The notes: generated by a model from the letters alone, not told the origin. Shown: positions 1 through 9,336, counted from the stretch's first letter. The stretch: 64,000 nt of DNA from an alpha proteobacterium U9-1i (GCA_000974665.1 BBSY01000003.1:1267001-1331000), one strand, 5' to 3'. Numbers and translations: made by a program.

Positions 1-90
1 AAAACCGATCGAGTTAGTAACGACAGCTACGCCCGCCACAGCTTGACCCCCGAGTTTGTGTGGTCGCCTAATGCCGCCAGAAGCGGGGCC

Positions 91-846
91 ATGATGCGTT
101 CAAGCGGCATGAGAATCGCGGTCGCGCTCGCGCTTGGGATCGGCGCGTGGACGTGGGCGGACCATGCGCGCGCGCAAACAGCCACCGAGCCGGTGCCTAG
201 CTTGCTCCAACGCCTGAGCGCGACCGAATCCGTGACCGACATTCTGCGCGGCGCGCGTGTGCGCCTCACCCGGCCCGGCGGGTCTCTGGTCCAGTGCAAT
301 CCATTCGCGTCCTTTCGACTAGAGCGCGAGGCGTTGCAGCTGACTTGCGCACGCGGCGATCCGCACACCTACAGCTATGCGGAGCCCGTGCGCCGCCTCG
401 GTCGTCGCAGCGCCGCCATTGGGCGCCATGTGCTCGTCGATCAGCTCGACGAACCGCGCATCACGGCTTTGACCAGCGCATGGGCGACGCTCGCCATTTC
501 ATCCACGAACGACGAAACATCCGCCTTCGAAGCCGCCGTGTCGCGGGCGCGCGCCAGCGGCGTGGACCAATCCGAGACGAGGCGACGCACGCAAGTCCGT
601 GTCGAGGCCCTGCTCTCGGGCGAACGGCATTTCGACGCCGCCCTCGCCTACGCGGAAACGCTCGAAGCATCGCCGGACTGGGCGCTTGGCCACTACAATT
701 TGTCGCTCGTGCTCGCGCATCTCGAAATGTGGCCTGAGGCGATCTCGGAGATGCGCCGCTATCTGATCGTCGAGCCCAACGCGCCTGACGCGCGAGCGGC
801 GCAAGATCAAATTTATCGCTGGGAAACGTTGGCGGAGGGGCAATGA
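91..846 (+). CDS. secreted TPR-repeat protein
   Basis: Hypothetical exported protein of 251 aa. The frame is open from a TTG at 43, but ATGs at 91, 94 and 109 lead straight into a signal peptide (hydrophobic run IAVALALGIGAW, cleavage site ARA|QT), so 91 is preferred. The C-terminal 80 residues form TPR-like helices (motifs WALGHYNLSL and YLIVEPNAPDARAAQDQIYRWE cut to its core EPNAPDARA). The same C-terminal block recurs in the next gene, which it overlaps by ATGA, so the two are tandem paralogues in one operon. No catalytic motif is seen; a periplasmic scaffold or protein-protein interaction role is inference. Confidence 0.75.
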   Translation: MMRSSGMRIAVALALGIGAWTWADHARAQTATEPVPSLLQRLSATESVTDILRGARVRLTRPGGSLVQCNPFASFRLEREALQLTCARGDPHTYSYAEPVRRLGRRSAAIGRHVLVDQLDEPRITALTSAWATLAISSTNDETSAFEAAVSRARASGVDQSETRRRTQVRVEALLSGERHFDAALAYAETLEASPDWALGHYNLSLVLAHLEMWPEAISEMRRYLIVEPNAPDARAAQDQIYRWETLAEGQ

Positions 847-1652
847 CCTGGAGCTTTACACGCGCTTGTCTTGTGGTCGCAAGCTTGGCCTTGGCCGGCT
901 GCGTCGCCACCTCATCGTTGCGCATGGAAACGCTTGCGCCAACCGGCCCGCGGCTGAGCCACGACCAGGCGCGCACGCAGTTTATCGTCGCTCTCGATAG
1001 CGCGCGCGTCCATCGATGCGCGCCTGAAGACGGAGGCTATCAGCGCTTCGAATCCGCGCAATTCGACGGCGGCAGCGCGGTTCTCTCATGCTCCGACAAC
1101 AGGCGGCGAACGATCGTCTTTCGCGATTTGCCCAATCTCTACACGAGCCCTGCTTACGGCCCGCAAGTTGTTTGCGCGGGCCCCAATGTTGAAGCTTGCT
1201 TCGACAGAAACGGGCTTACGCAGCGTGATGCAGTCGCTTTCGTGCTGGAGCGCCGCGACGTCCAACCATTCGTGAACGCTTGGGCCGTGCTGGCCGGGCC
1301 GGCGTCCTCGCCGCTGGAAGACACGGCGTTCCAAGCGGCGGTCGCGCGCGAACGCGCGTCCGGGCGCGATTTCACCGAACCGCAGCGCCGCGCGCAATTG
1401 CAAGCCGAGGCGCTGGTGGAAGGCCGACGCGAAGCCGACGCCGCGAACGTGTACCGCACAGCGCTCGAACAAATGCCGCATTGGTCTCTCGGCCATTATA
1501 ATCTGGCGCTGATCGAGGCGAGCTTGTCGCACTACGCTGCGGCCGTCTCGGCGATGCAGCGTTACCTTTATCTCGAGCCCAACGCGCCCGATGCGCGCGC
1601 GGTGCAGGATCAGATTTATCGTTGGGAAGCTTTGCGCAACACAAGCAATTAG
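843..1652 (+). CDS. TPR-repeat lipoprotein, paralogue of the preceding gene
   Basis: 269 aa. The N-terminus is a lipoprotein signal with lipobox LAGC near residue 19, so the mature protein should be lipid-anchored in the envelope. The C-terminal region (WSLGHYNLAL...EPNAPDARA...QIYRWE) is clearly homologous to the upstream protein, giving a duplicated TPR module with diverged N-terminal halves. The start codon overlaps the previous stop (ATGA), implying translational coupling. Function unknown. Its partner downstream is a secreted papain-like protein, so the three probably act together outside the cytoplasm (inference from the operon). Confidence 0.78.
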   Translation: MTWSFTRACLVVASLALAGCVATSSLRMETLAPTGPRLSHDQARTQFIVALDSARVHRCAPEDGGYQRFESAQFDGGSAVLSCSDNRRRTIVFRDLPNLYTSPAYGPQVVCAGPNVEACFDRNGLTQRDAVAFVLERRDVQPFVNAWAVLAGPASSPLEDTAFQAAVARERASGRDFTEPQRRAQLQAEALVEGRREADAANVYRTALEQMPHWSLGHYNLALIEASLSHYAAAVSAMQRYLYLEPNAPDARAVQDQIYRWEALRNTSN

Positions 1653-1670
1653 CACGCAAGGATAAGGCCC

Positions 1671-3017
1671 GTGTTCAAGAACATCGCTCTCGCCACCGCC
1701 ATGCTTGCGGCATCCGGCTTGTGCGCACCGGCGCACGCCACCGAACCGGCGTGGTGGACACAACAAAAGATCGATTGCGGCGTCGATCTCGACACCGCCT
1801 ACAACGATTGGGTGGCGGCGAACTCGCCCTGCCCCCGGGCGAGCGGGCAGAGCGCAAGCGGCTCGGCGACGAGCCAGGTGGAGCGCGATCTCACCGCGTC
1901 CATGGCGATGAGCTTGATGGGCGGCGATGGGCGTGGCGCGCTGATGAGCGGCGGCCTGTTGCTGGGGCTGGGCCTGTTGAACGCCGGCAATCAGACTCCT
2001 GAACAGGCCGCCGCTCAACGGCGCGCACGCGAAGCTCAGATCGCCGCCGAAGCGCGCCGCCGGCAAGCCGCCTACGAGGAAGAGCAGCGTCAGGAACAAT
2101 TGCGGCTTGAGCGGAACCGCCAATTGCTGGCCTCGCTGCGCGGTTCAGTCGACGGCGGCGCGCTTTCGATGCGCGGGCTCGAAAGCAGCGGGCCGCTGCA
2201 ATTGCGCCCGTTGGACGCGGTGGTGGACGCAAGCGTGAGTCACCCCGCAAGCGGGCCATTTCACGGCGCGCCGACAACGCTCGAGCAATCGCATGAATAC
2301 GTCATCATCAATCAGATGCGCGCCCACGCCGCGAGTTTGGGTTGGGCGGAAGACGAGCAAGAACGGCTCGCCGACACGTTAGTCGGCCTTGCGCAAGATG
2401 TTTACGACCTCGAGCCTCGCCTGGTGCGTTATCTATGGAACGAGGCCGCGGAGCATAGCACCGATCCGGCAGTCGCGGCCTCCGCGGCCGCAGGGCAAGG
2501 CCCGGACCTCTACGCCTCCGGTTGGCAAACGGGGCGCTACAATGATTGCGTAATTTTCGCCGTCGCAACCGCAACGGGAACGCCCTACGGCGTTGTCTCC
2601 GCGCGCGCGGCGGAATTCGTGCGCGCCGCCGAATGGCGGACCGAGGCTCAGCGCGCTAATCCGTTGAGCGTATTCTCCAGCACCAGTGGCGGCTTGAACG
2701 GCGGCGAGACTGTGCTGCTCGCCGAAACCTTCGGCCGCTCGCAAGCGGTGCCCTTCGAGGATTTTGCATCGACGGTGCGGTCCGGCAGGCCGGTAATCGT
2801 ATCGGTGTGGAGTTCGAACGGAACGACGAGAAACAAGCACCAGGTAGTGGTGTCGCGCACGTTCGAACACGGCGGCGAGACCTGGTTCGAGATCATCAAT
2901 TCAAGTGAGCGCGACCCCAATCACCGCACGCGCATCCGCTCTTATGAGCTCGACCGGCTCATCACCGAGGCGGGCGTGACTATCACGCCAGAGGCGACCG
3001 TGCCCATGCTCCGCTGA
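1671..3017 (+). CDS. secreted papain-like/C39-like cysteine peptidase-fold protein
   Basis: 448 aa from a GTG at 1671 preceded by AAGGATAAGG; signal peptide ends AHA|TEP at residue 23. The order is: a Gly/Met/Leu-rich hydrophobic stretch (about 76-106), a charged Ala/Arg/Glu/Gln coiled coil (about 111-157), a linker, then a C-terminal globular domain. That domain carries a possible Cys293-His390-Asn410 triad (contexts GRYNDCVIF, RNKHQVVVS, FEIINSSE), spaced as in papain-like and C39-like folds. The family was not recognised by name; it could be an active peptidase, an amidase or an inactive fold. It is the third gene of the TPR operon, 18 nt after the lipoprotein stop. Confidence 0.7.
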   Translation: MFKNIALATAMLAASGLCAPAHATEPAWWTQQKIDCGVDLDTAYNDWVAANSPCPRASGQSASGSATSQVERDLTASMAMSLMGGDGRGALMSGGLLLGLGLLNAGNQTPEQAAAQRRAREAQIAAEARRRQAAYEEEQRQEQLRLERNRQLLASLRGSVDGGALSMRGLESSGPLQLRPLDAVVDASVSHPASGPFHGAPTTLEQSHEYVIINQMRAHAASLGWAEDEQERLADTLVGLAQDVYDLEPRLVRYLWNEAAEHSTDPAVAASAAAGQGPDLYASGWQTGRYNDCVIFAVATATGTPYGVVSARAAEFVRAAEWRTEAQRANPLSVFSSTSGGLNGGETVLLAETFGRSQAVPFEDFASTVRSGRPVIVSVWSSNGTTRNKHQVVVSRTFEHGGETWFEIINSSERDPNHRTRIRSYELDRLITEAGVTITPEATVPMLR

Positions 3018-3026
3018 GACCACAGT

Positions 3027-3443
3027 CTACGGTTTGGGATAGAGCATCATTTGCGTGCAGCGGAAGATCGCTATGGTTTTGCCGGTGGCCTCGTCTTTGA
3101 CTTCGGCGTCCCAAACTTGGGTGTTGCGGCCACCGTGGACCATGCGGGCTTCGCAGGTGATGGCGCCTTCGCGCGTGGTGCCGAGGAAATTGGTCTTGAG
3201 TTCAATGGTGGTGAAGCCGATGGCGGCTTCGGGCTTGGAGAGCACTGCGCCATAGCCGCAGGCGGAATCGGCGAGCGCGATCACGCTGGCCGCGTGCAGG
3301 AAGCCATTGGGCGCGAGATGGTGCGGCTTCACCGCCATGCGCCCGCGCACGAGTCCGACGCCCGCATCGCCCCATTCGAGGCCCATGTGATCGGGCAGAA
3401 AACCTGCTTGCCGCTCCGTCAGCGCGCCCGCGGAATTTGTCAT
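3027..3443 (-). CDS. PaaI-family hotdog thioesterase
   Basis: 138 aa single hotdog-fold domain. The segment GFLHAASVIALADSACGYG matches the PaaI/YbgC-like signature, a small-residue-rich helix followed by the catalytic acidic residue (LAD). Such enzymes hydrolyse acyl- or aryl-CoA thioesters in the cytoplasm, so substrate cannot be told from sequence. A clear SD (GGAGG, 5 nt before ATG at 3443) supports the start. It is convergent with the secreted peptidase-like gene, 9 nt apart, and divergent from the CinA-domain gene. Confidence 0.85.
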   Translation of the reverse strand: MTNSAGALTERQAGFLPDHMGLEWGDAGVGLVRGRMAVKPHHLAPNGFLHAASVIALADSACGYGAVLSKPEAAIGFTTIELKTNFLGTTREGAITCEARMVHGGRNTQVWDAEVKDEATGKTIAIFRCTQMMLYPKP

Positions 3444-3572
3444 GCGGCCCTCCTGGCTTGGCCTACGCGCACATAGTGCGCGCGGCGCCGGAACGGAAGT
3501 CTAGGGGCCTGACTTCTTGGCCCGCCACTCTGGTTCCTTGTTGGCGCCGCTCGAGGCCGCTAAATTGGCGCC

Positions 3573-4340
3573 ATGCCCCTCCCCAACGTCACGGCCGCCG
3601 TTTTGTTGATCGGCGACGAATTGCTTTCTGGCCGCACGCAGGATGTCAATTTGCAAACGATCGCCAAGTTCCTTGCGCCGCTTGGCGTGCAAGTAGCTGA
3701 GGCGCGCGTGGTTTCCGACGTGCAAGGCAACATCGTCGCGGCGGTGAACGAAATGCGCGCGCGCTACGATTACGTCTTCACCACCGGCGGCATCGGCCCG
3801 ACGCATGACGACAAAACCGCCGATGCAGTGGCGGCGGCGTTTGGCGTCGGCATCGATGTGCGCGAGGATGCGCTCAACATTCTGCGTGCGCATTACGGCG
3901 TGCAGGCCGCATCGCAACCGTTGAACGAAGCGCGGCTGCGCATGGCGCGCATTCCCGACGGCGCGAGCTTGATCGCCAATCCCGTGTCACGGGCGCCGGG
4001 ATTTCAGCTCGGCAATGTGTTCGTGATGGCGGGCGTGCCTTCGATCATGCGCGGCATGTTGGAGGACGTAGGCCATCGTATCAAAGGCGGCGCCGTCCTG
4101 CGGGCGGTGACGGTGCGCGGGCGCGGCGTGCGCGAGGGCGATATTGCCGCACCGCTTGCAGCGCTCGAAGCCGCTGCGCCCGGCGTGACGTTCGGCTCGT
4201 ATCCGTGGTTCACACCTGAAGGGTACGGGGTGCACCTGGTGGCGCGCACGGCCGAACCGGCGGCGCTTGAAAAAGCCGGCGCGGACTTGCGCGCGCTCAT
4301 CCGCTCCAAGGGCGCCGAGCCCGAAGATGTAGAGGCCTAA
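3573..4340 (+). CDS. CinA-type molybdopterin-binding (MoaB/Mog-like) domain protein
   Basis: 255 aa. Residues about 10-170 form the competence/damage-inducible protein A N-terminal domain: GDELLSGRTQDVN near residue 13 and TTGGIGPTHDDKT near residue 70 are the characteristic loops. The C-terminal nicotinamide-nucleotide amidase domain of full CinA (about 400 aa) is absent, as in the stand-alone CinA-like proteins common in alphaproteobacteria. Members have been tied to nucleotide or pyridine-nucleotide salvage, but the role of the short form is unsettled. No clear SD before the ATG; the start is fixed by the homologous N-terminus. Confidence 0.85.
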   Translation: MPLPNVTAAVLLIGDELLSGRTQDVNLQTIAKFLAPLGVQVAEARVVSDVQGNIVAAVNEMRARYDYVFTTGGIGPTHDDKTADAVAAAFGVGIDVREDALNILRAHYGVQAASQPLNEARLRMARIPDGASLIANPVSRAPGFQLGNVFVMAGVPSIMRGMLEDVGHRIKGGAVLRAVTVRGRGVREGDIAAPLAALEAAAPGVTFGSYPWFTPEGYGVHLVARTAEPAALEKAGADLRALIRSKGAEPEDVEA

Positions 4341-4350
4341 AGGTTGAAAA

Positions 4351-4437
4351 TGGTGCGAGCGGCGGGAGTTGAACCCGCACCGCCTTGCGGCGAACGGATT
4401 TTAAGTCCGCTGCGTCTACCAGTTTCGCCACGCTCGC
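4351..4437 (-). tRNA. tRNA-Leu (anticodon UAA)
   Basis: On the reverse strand the acceptor strand GCGAGCG (4437-4431) pairs perfectly with CGCTCGC (4361-4355), followed by discriminator A and an encoded CCA (4353-4351). The D arm contains GGTAGACGC, the T arm GGTTCAACTCC. The anticodon loop CTTAAAA gives UAA, and a long variable arm (TTCGCCGCAAGGCGG) is typical of a class II tRNA. All arms fold, so this is an intact tRNA-Leu decoding UUA/UUG. Confidence 0.97.
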
Positions 4438-4490
4438 GCCGGGTGGGTATGCGCCAACTAGCCTAGATTCGTCCATTGGGCGCCGCCGGA

Positions 4491-5336
4491 CTAGCCCCAC
4501 TCCCACACCTCAAACGGACCTCCGCCGGGGGTGAGAAGGGACGCGCGTCGGCCAAAATGGAAGCGGCGCGGACCGGCGAGTAAGGTCGCGCCCCCGGCCT
4601 CGGCCGCACGAACGGTGCGCGCTAGGCTTGTCGCTGTAAACACCTGCCATGTTCCCAGGTCGTCGGCGCGCCCGCCGATCCGCGACGCAAGATCGGGCGA
4701 CCCCGGCTGATGATGATGCAGCATGAAGGCAAATGATCGATTATGTTCAAGATACGGTATTGATGGCGGGAAATAGCGTTCCGTCATGGGTACAAAACCC
4801 AAGTGCTGTTCAAGCAGACCACGTGTCGGCGAAATCGCAGCCACTGGGAGTTCAAAGCCGCAATTGTAGACTTTGGGTTCGCTAAATGCCGGCGGCATCC
4901 GTGTCGGCTGCAGCACATGATGGATGATCCCAAACGGATCGGCGAACCGAATGGAGCGGCCCACGGCCACCTCGAACGGCGACAACGTCACGATCTCGGC
5001 GCCAGCCGAGCGAAGCATCGCGCTCGACGCCTCAAGATTGGCCGACTGGAACGTCAACTCAGCGTTGGCTATGTTGGGGGCGTGGAGCACGCCCTCTGAC
5101 GCCTGATCGAGATAGATTGGCAAATTGGCCGACAATCGCATGAAGCCTTGGCTCGGCGCGTATTCTCCGATCGGAAACCCAAGCCCGTCGCAATAGAAAG
5201 CCATTGCTGCGTCCAGGTCCGGCACGCGAACGAGTACGCCGTGATGGCGAACACCAAGATCTTCTTGCGCTACGGCGCTCTCAAGCACCCCAACGCCGAA
5301 CCCCGCCAACGCAAGTCGGCGCGTCATTTTCTTCAT
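4491..5336 (-). CDS. exported VOC-superfamily (glyoxalase/dioxygenase-fold) protein
   Basis: 281 aa using the ATG at 5336, which has an SD (GGAG, 9 nt upstream); the frame continues upstream but only as non-coding leader. The N-terminus KKMTRRLALAGFGVG resembles a short export signal ending near AVAQ. The first VOC module starts at HHGVLVRVPDLDAAMAFY with DGLGFP; a second degenerate module follows (about residues 150-281), giving the two-module paired-beta fold. Metal ligands cannot be assigned confidently. It lies 68 nt downstream of an AraC regulator on the same strand, so co-expression is likely. Confidence 0.75.
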   Translation of the reverse strand: MKKMTRRLALAGFGVGVLESAVAQEDLGVRHHGVLVRVPDLDAAMAFYCDGLGFPIGEYAPSQGFMRLSANLPIYLDQASEGVLHAPNIANAELTFQSANLEASSAMLRSAGAEIVTLSPFEVAVGRSIRFADPFGIIHHVLQPTRMPPAFSEPKVYNCGFELPVAAISPTRGLLEQHLGFVPMTERYFPPSIPYLEHNRSFAFMLHHHQPGSPDLASRIGGRADDLGTWQVFTATSLARTVRAAEAGGATLLAGPRRFHFGRRASLLTPGGGPFEVWEWG

Positions 5337-5404
5337 GAACGACACTCCAAGAACGACGCATAGGCGCAGCGGAGGTCGTCGGCTGTGCCAAAAGTGCGAA
5401 CTGA

Positions 5405-6286
5405 TCAGGATCGCATGCTGGAAGGCGTCGCCCCATGGCGCGCGCGGAAAGCCCGCGCGAAAGCGCTGAAGTCGGAATAGCCTACAGCAAGGGCGATCTC
5501 CGACACGCTTCGTTTGCCATTGCACAGGAGCGCCGCCGCCCGATCCAACCTAATGCGACGCAACGAGTCTGCCGGCGTCTCTCCAAAGCATGCTTTGTAC
5601 GCACGCAGAAAATGAGTTCGCGATAAGCCCGCGGCGGCGGCCGCATCATTCAAACCCACGTCATCGGCATGCATGGCTTCGAGATAGGCTCGGCCGATCG
5701 AACATCTGCGGTAGAGTTCCGCTCGTGTGGTAGCCCGCAAGGCCGGCAGCGCATCGGCGTTTCGCCAGTGTGGACGTTCCCAATTCATGGCCGCAGCAAG
5801 CAGTACGAGCGAAAAAGACTGCTGTTCCAAACGCGGCGCATACCTTTGGGCCGGAAGGGCCTTGAGCATGAGGTGAAGTGTTTCACTGGGTACCCGCTTG
5901 ACGGCGGCAAACTCGAATGCGGGACCCGCGAGGCTCGGCTCGTCCGCCAACGCCTCATCCGTGAGCGCAGCCCGGCGCGCCTCCACTTCGTCGTCCATTG
6001 AAAAGAAGATGCAGAGCGACTGAACCGGCGCATGCGAGTCTATCGTACTGGCGTATTCTTGGCCCGCATTGACCGCAAGACAATCGCCCGCCGTTACTTG
6101 CTCGGTGAAGCCGTGAACGTTGTAGCTCTCAACGCCGCGAAGCGTCGTTTTAAGAGAAAGCGGCGCCGTATGTCGCCCGTAAGCGGCCTGCTCAGCCACG
6201 TCGTTTATGACGATTGTTTCCCGTCCCCATGGGCAGAGATTCGCAACTTCAGGTGAATTAGGATTGGGCAGCGACGCAAACAGCAT
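5405..6286 (-). CDS. AraC-family transcriptional regulator
   Basis: 293 aa. The N-terminal half has a cupin-like effector region. The last 100 residues are a typical double helix-turn-helix: first helix pair around VGLNDAAAAAGLSRTHFLRAYK (cut), second with SVSEIALAVGYSDFSAFARA and the closing FRARHGATP motif. It sits directly upstream of, and codirectional with, the VOC protein gene, its best candidate target. The effector is unknown. ATG at 6286 lacks an obvious SD. Confidence 0.9.
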   Translation of the reverse strand: MLFASLPNPNSPEVANLCPWGRETIVINDVAEQAAYGRHTAPLSLKTTLRGVESYNVHGFTEQVTAGDCLAVNAGQEYASTIDSHAPVQSLCIFFSMDDEVEARRAALTDEALADEPSLAGPAFEFAAVKRVPSETLHLMLKALPAQRYAPRLEQQSFSLVLLAAAMNWERPHWRNADALPALRATTRAELYRRCSIGRAYLEAMHADDVGLNDAAAAAGLSRTHFLRAYKACFGETPADSLRRIRLDRAAALLCNGKRSVSEIALAVGYSDFSAFARAFRARHGATPSSMRS

Positions 6287-6353
6287 GCGCTATACTGGCG
6301 TATGTTCCGCGATGAGAACATCGCATTGCGACGCGTGACCGGCGCCGCAGGTG

Positions 6354-7052
6354 CTACATTTGGCCGACGACGGGCACGAGAGCGCCAGTGATCGCGCGCG
6401 CTTCTGAGCTGGCGAGGAACAGCATCACGGCGGCCAAATCTTCCGGCGTCACCCATTTCGAGCAATCCGCGTCTGGCATGTCCTTGCGGTTGGCGGGGGT
6501 GTCGATGATCGAGGGCAGTACGGCGTTGACGGTGACGCCCTTTCCTTTCAGCTCTTCGGCAAGGCTTTCGGTGAGGCGCATCACGCCGCTTTTCGACGCC
6601 GCGTACGCGCCCATGCCGGCGCCGGCCTTTAGTGCGCCCATCGCCCCGACATTGACGATACGACCGTCGCCGCTGGCGAGGAGATGGGGCAAAGCTGCTT
6701 TGCAGGCGGTGGCGGCGGTTTTTGTGTTGAGATTGTAGAGCGCGTCCCAAATCGCGAGGTCACCGCCCTCAAGCGTTTGCCAGCGGAAGCCGCCGGCGAT
6801 GTTCAGCAAAGCGTCAAGCCGACCCGTCTTGGCCTTCGCTTCGTCCATCGCCTTTGACGCCGATGCGATGTCGGTGAGATCGACGTGGCCGAGGCGAAGG
6901 CCGGGGCCTTCAGGCAGGCCGGCGACATCAATCAGAACCACATTGGCCCCGCGCGCCGCGGCTACGCGGCCGACAGCGCTGCCAAGCGCCCCGCCGCCGC
7001 CGGTTATGACGATTGTCTTGCCGTTCACTTCATCCTCGCTTGCCGTCAGCAT
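6354..7052 (-). CDS. SDR-family oxidoreductase
   Basis: 232 aa classical short-chain dehydrogenase. The Rossmann cofactor motif is unusually glycine-rich (GGGGALGSA, about residue 18); NIAGG replaces NNAG near residue 87; the catalytic Tyr-Lys pair appears as YAASK around residue 150. NAD(P)-dependent oxidation or reduction of an unknown alcohol or ketone is expected in the cytoplasm. SD GAGG lies about 7 nt before ATG 7052. It is divergent from pabB. Confidence 0.87.
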   Translation of the reverse strand: MLTASEDEVNGKTIVITGGGGALGSAVGRVAAARGANVVLIDVAGLPEGPGLRLGHVDLTDIASASKAMDEAKAKTGRLDALLNIAGGFRWQTLEGGDLAIWDALYNLNTKTAATACKAALPHLLASGDGRIVNVGAMGALKAGAGMGAYAASKSGVMRLTESLAEELKGKGVTVNAVLPSIIDTPANRKDMPDADCSKWVTPEDLAAVMLFLASSEARAITGALVPVVGQM

Positions 7053-7201
7053 TTAGGGCCTCGGCGCGTTGTCGGAAACGCTGGGCGCGTGAAAAAGATG
7101 GGCGCAACTCGCCAGGCGCCGCATCGACGGACGTCGCCAGCCCGGCTATAGCGGCGCTTGCACGACATTCAGGGGCGCGCCCCGAAGTGCATGACCAGGG
7201 C

Positions 7202-8557
7202 ATGACCGCGCAAGTTCTTGAAATTGCCTATGCAGATCCGCTGGACGCGTGCTGGACGCTGCGCGATCGGCCGATGACCTTGCTGCTACACGGCAGCGGC
7301 GCGCACCCGTTGGCGCGCTGGACTTATGTCGCGCTTGATCCGGTGAAGGTGATCTTAAGCGACGCCACCAACGGCGTCGCCGCGCTCGCGGAGGCGCGCG
7401 CTTGGCTTTTGCCGCGCATGCACGCGCTTCCGGACGGCGCACCGCCGTTCGCGGGCGGCGTGGCGGGGTTGTTCGGCTATGAGATGGGCGGTGCGTTCGG
7501 CGCGGGGCGCGCCTCGACGCACAAAACCGCCGCGCCCGATCTCGCGCTTGGCTGCTACGATATGGTCGCGGCGTTCGATCATCAGACGCGGCGTGCGTTT
7601 GTTGTGGCGCCGACGCGCGCGCGTGCGGAGGCGCTGGCGGACTTGCTATCGCGTGGAGGTGGCCGCGGCCGGGAAACTGGCGCGGGATACGTTGCGGCGA
7701 CGACGACGCGCACTGCGTTTGAGGCGGCGGTCGCTGAGACGGTAGAGCGCATTCGTAACGGCGACCTGTATCAAGCGAACCTTTCGCGCCGCTACAACGG
7801 CGTGCTGGCGGCGGACGATCATCCCTACGCGCTGTTCCAGCGGCTCTGCCGGCAGAGTGCTGCTCCATTTTGCGCCTATATGCGCTTGGACGATCACGCG
7901 ATCGTCTCGAATTCGCCGGAGCGTTTTCTTTCGGTAACGCGGCGCGACGCGAGCTTGGTGGCGTCCACCAAACCGATCAAGGGCACGCGCCCGCGCGGCG
8001 CCACGGCCGACGAAGACAAACGCAACGCCGAGTCTTTGCTCGCCAGCGAGAAGGATCGCGCTGAAAATTTGATGATCGTCGATCTGATGCGCAACGACCT
8101 GTCGAAGACGTGCATCCCCGGCAGCGTGCGCGCGCCGCACTTGTTCGCGCTGGAGAGCTTCGCCAACGTGCATCACCTCGTCTCCGAAGTTGAAGGGCGC
8201 TTGCGTCCGGACATAAGCGCGTTTGATCTGTTTGCAGGTGCGTTTCCGCCGGGGTCGATTACAGGCGCCCCGAAGCATCAGGCGATGAAGGTGATCGATG
8301 CGTACGAACAGGCCGCTCGCGGCGCGTATTGCGGCGCGCTGGCTTGGTTTGGTTTCGACGGGGCGATGGATTCAAGCGTGTTGATCCGCACCGCGACCTG
8401 CGCGTTCGGCGAAAGCGCGACGCGGATAACGTTCAATGTCGGCGCCGGCATTGTCGCGGAATCCGACCCCGCCGAAGAAGCGCTCGAGACGATCGCCAAG
8501 GCGGCAAGCCTGAAGCGCGCCATCAGCGGCGGCTTGGATGGCGGGGCATTGGAATGA
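7202..8557 (+). CDS. pabB: aminodeoxychorismate synthase component I
   Basis: 451 aa chorismate-binding enzyme. It converts chorismate plus ammonia (supplied by a PabA glutaminase, not in this window) to 4-amino-4-deoxychorismate for p-aminobenzoate and folate. Diagnostic segments are STKPIKGTRPRG, containing the PabB-specific nucleophilic lysine, VDLMRNDLSK, and FPPGSITGAPK near the C-terminus. The open frame reaches back to 7013 but the family N-terminus fits ATG 7202. The stop overlaps pabC by ATGA, coupling the two steps of PABA synthesis. Confidence 0.93.
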   Translation: MTAQVLEIAYADPLDACWTLRDRPMTLLLHGSGAHPLARWTYVALDPVKVILSDATNGVAALAEARAWLLPRMHALPDGAPPFAGGVAGLFGYEMGGAFGAGRASTHKTAAPDLALGCYDMVAAFDHQTRRAFVVAPTRARAEALADLLSRGGGRGRETGAGYVAATTTRTAFEAAVAETVERIRNGDLYQANLSRRYNGVLAADDHPYALFQRLCRQSAAPFCAYMRLDDHAIVSNSPERFLSVTRRDASLVASTKPIKGTRPRGATADEDKRNAESLLASEKDRAENLMIVDLMRNDLSKTCIPGSVRAPHLFALESFANVHHLVSEVEGRLRPDISAFDLFAGAFPPGSITGAPKHQAMKVIDAYEQAARGAYCGALAWFGFDGAMDSSVLIRTATCAFGESATRITFNVGAGIVAESDPAEEALETIAKAASLKRAISGGLDGGALE

Positions 8558-9336
8558 TTGTTTGGCGCGATGGAACCTGGATTGCGGACGCGCAACTCGA
8601 TCGCGGAGCGAGCTTGGGCGACGGCTTGTTTGAGACGATGCTGTGGCGCGATGGCCATGCCGTTCGGTTGGAGCGGCACGTGGCGCGCATGAGCGCAAGC
8701 GTCGCGGCGTTGCACCTCCCCGCCATCCAACTCCCGACGGACATCGGCGCCCTGCTTGCTGAACTCGTGGAGCGCAATGGCCTGAAGGACGAGCGCGCGG
8801 CGCTCAATCTGCGTTATGCCGTCCAAGGCGCGCGCGGGCTGGAGCGTGACGGGGTGAACGCGATTTTTTCCGCGCGCGCGGGGCCGGCCCCGGCGCCGCG
8901 CGACACGGTGACGCTCGCAAGCGTTGCGGTCCGCCGCAACGAGACGGCGCCAAGCACGCGCCACAAAACGCTTTCCTACATCGATCAGATCGAGGCGCGC
9001 CGCCAAGCACGCGCGCTGGGCGCCGAAGAAGCTGCCCAACTGAACATGGCCGGCGCACTCGCGGGCGCCGGCGCAGGCAATCTCATTCTCATCCTCGGCG
9101 GGCGCGCGCTGACACCGCCAGTCCGCGATGGGGCTCTGCCCGGAACCGTACGCGCCGCGCTGTTGGAGTGCGGCCTCATCGAAGAGGCAACGCTGACGGC
9201 CGCCGATTGCGCGCAGGCGAGCAGCGCCGCTGTGACCAACGCGCTTTTCGGCGTTCGCGCGGTGACCGAATGGGACCGCCGCACGCTGGCGCCGCACGCA
9301 GCATTCGCCGCGATGCGCAAGGCGCTGGAAGATTAA
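8554..9336 (+). CDS. pabC: aminodeoxychorismate lyase (class IV aminotransferase fold)
   Basis: 260 aa PLP enzyme of the branched-chain aminotransferase/lyase family. It would release pyruvate from aminodeoxychorismate to give p-aminobenzoate. The motif DRGASLGDGLFETM near residue 15 and the lysine in RHKTLSYIDQ (about 138) that binds PLP are in place. ATG 8554 overlaps the pabB stop; the pair is a compact pabBC operon. On sequence alone a D-amino-acid or branched-chain aminotransferase is possible, but the pabB coupling argues for PabC. Confidence 0.88.
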   Translation: MIVWRDGTWIADAQLDRGASLGDGLFETMLWRDGHAVRLERHVARMSASVAALHLPAIQLPTDIGALLAELVERNGLKDERAALNLRYAVQGARGLERDGVNAIFSARAGPAPAPRDTVTLASVAVRRNETAPSTRHKTLSYIDQIEARRQARALGAEEAAQLNMAGALAGAGAGNLILILGGRALTPPVRDGALPGTVRAALLECGLIEEATLTAADCAQASSAAVTNALFGVRAVTEWDRRTLAPHAAFAAMRKALED

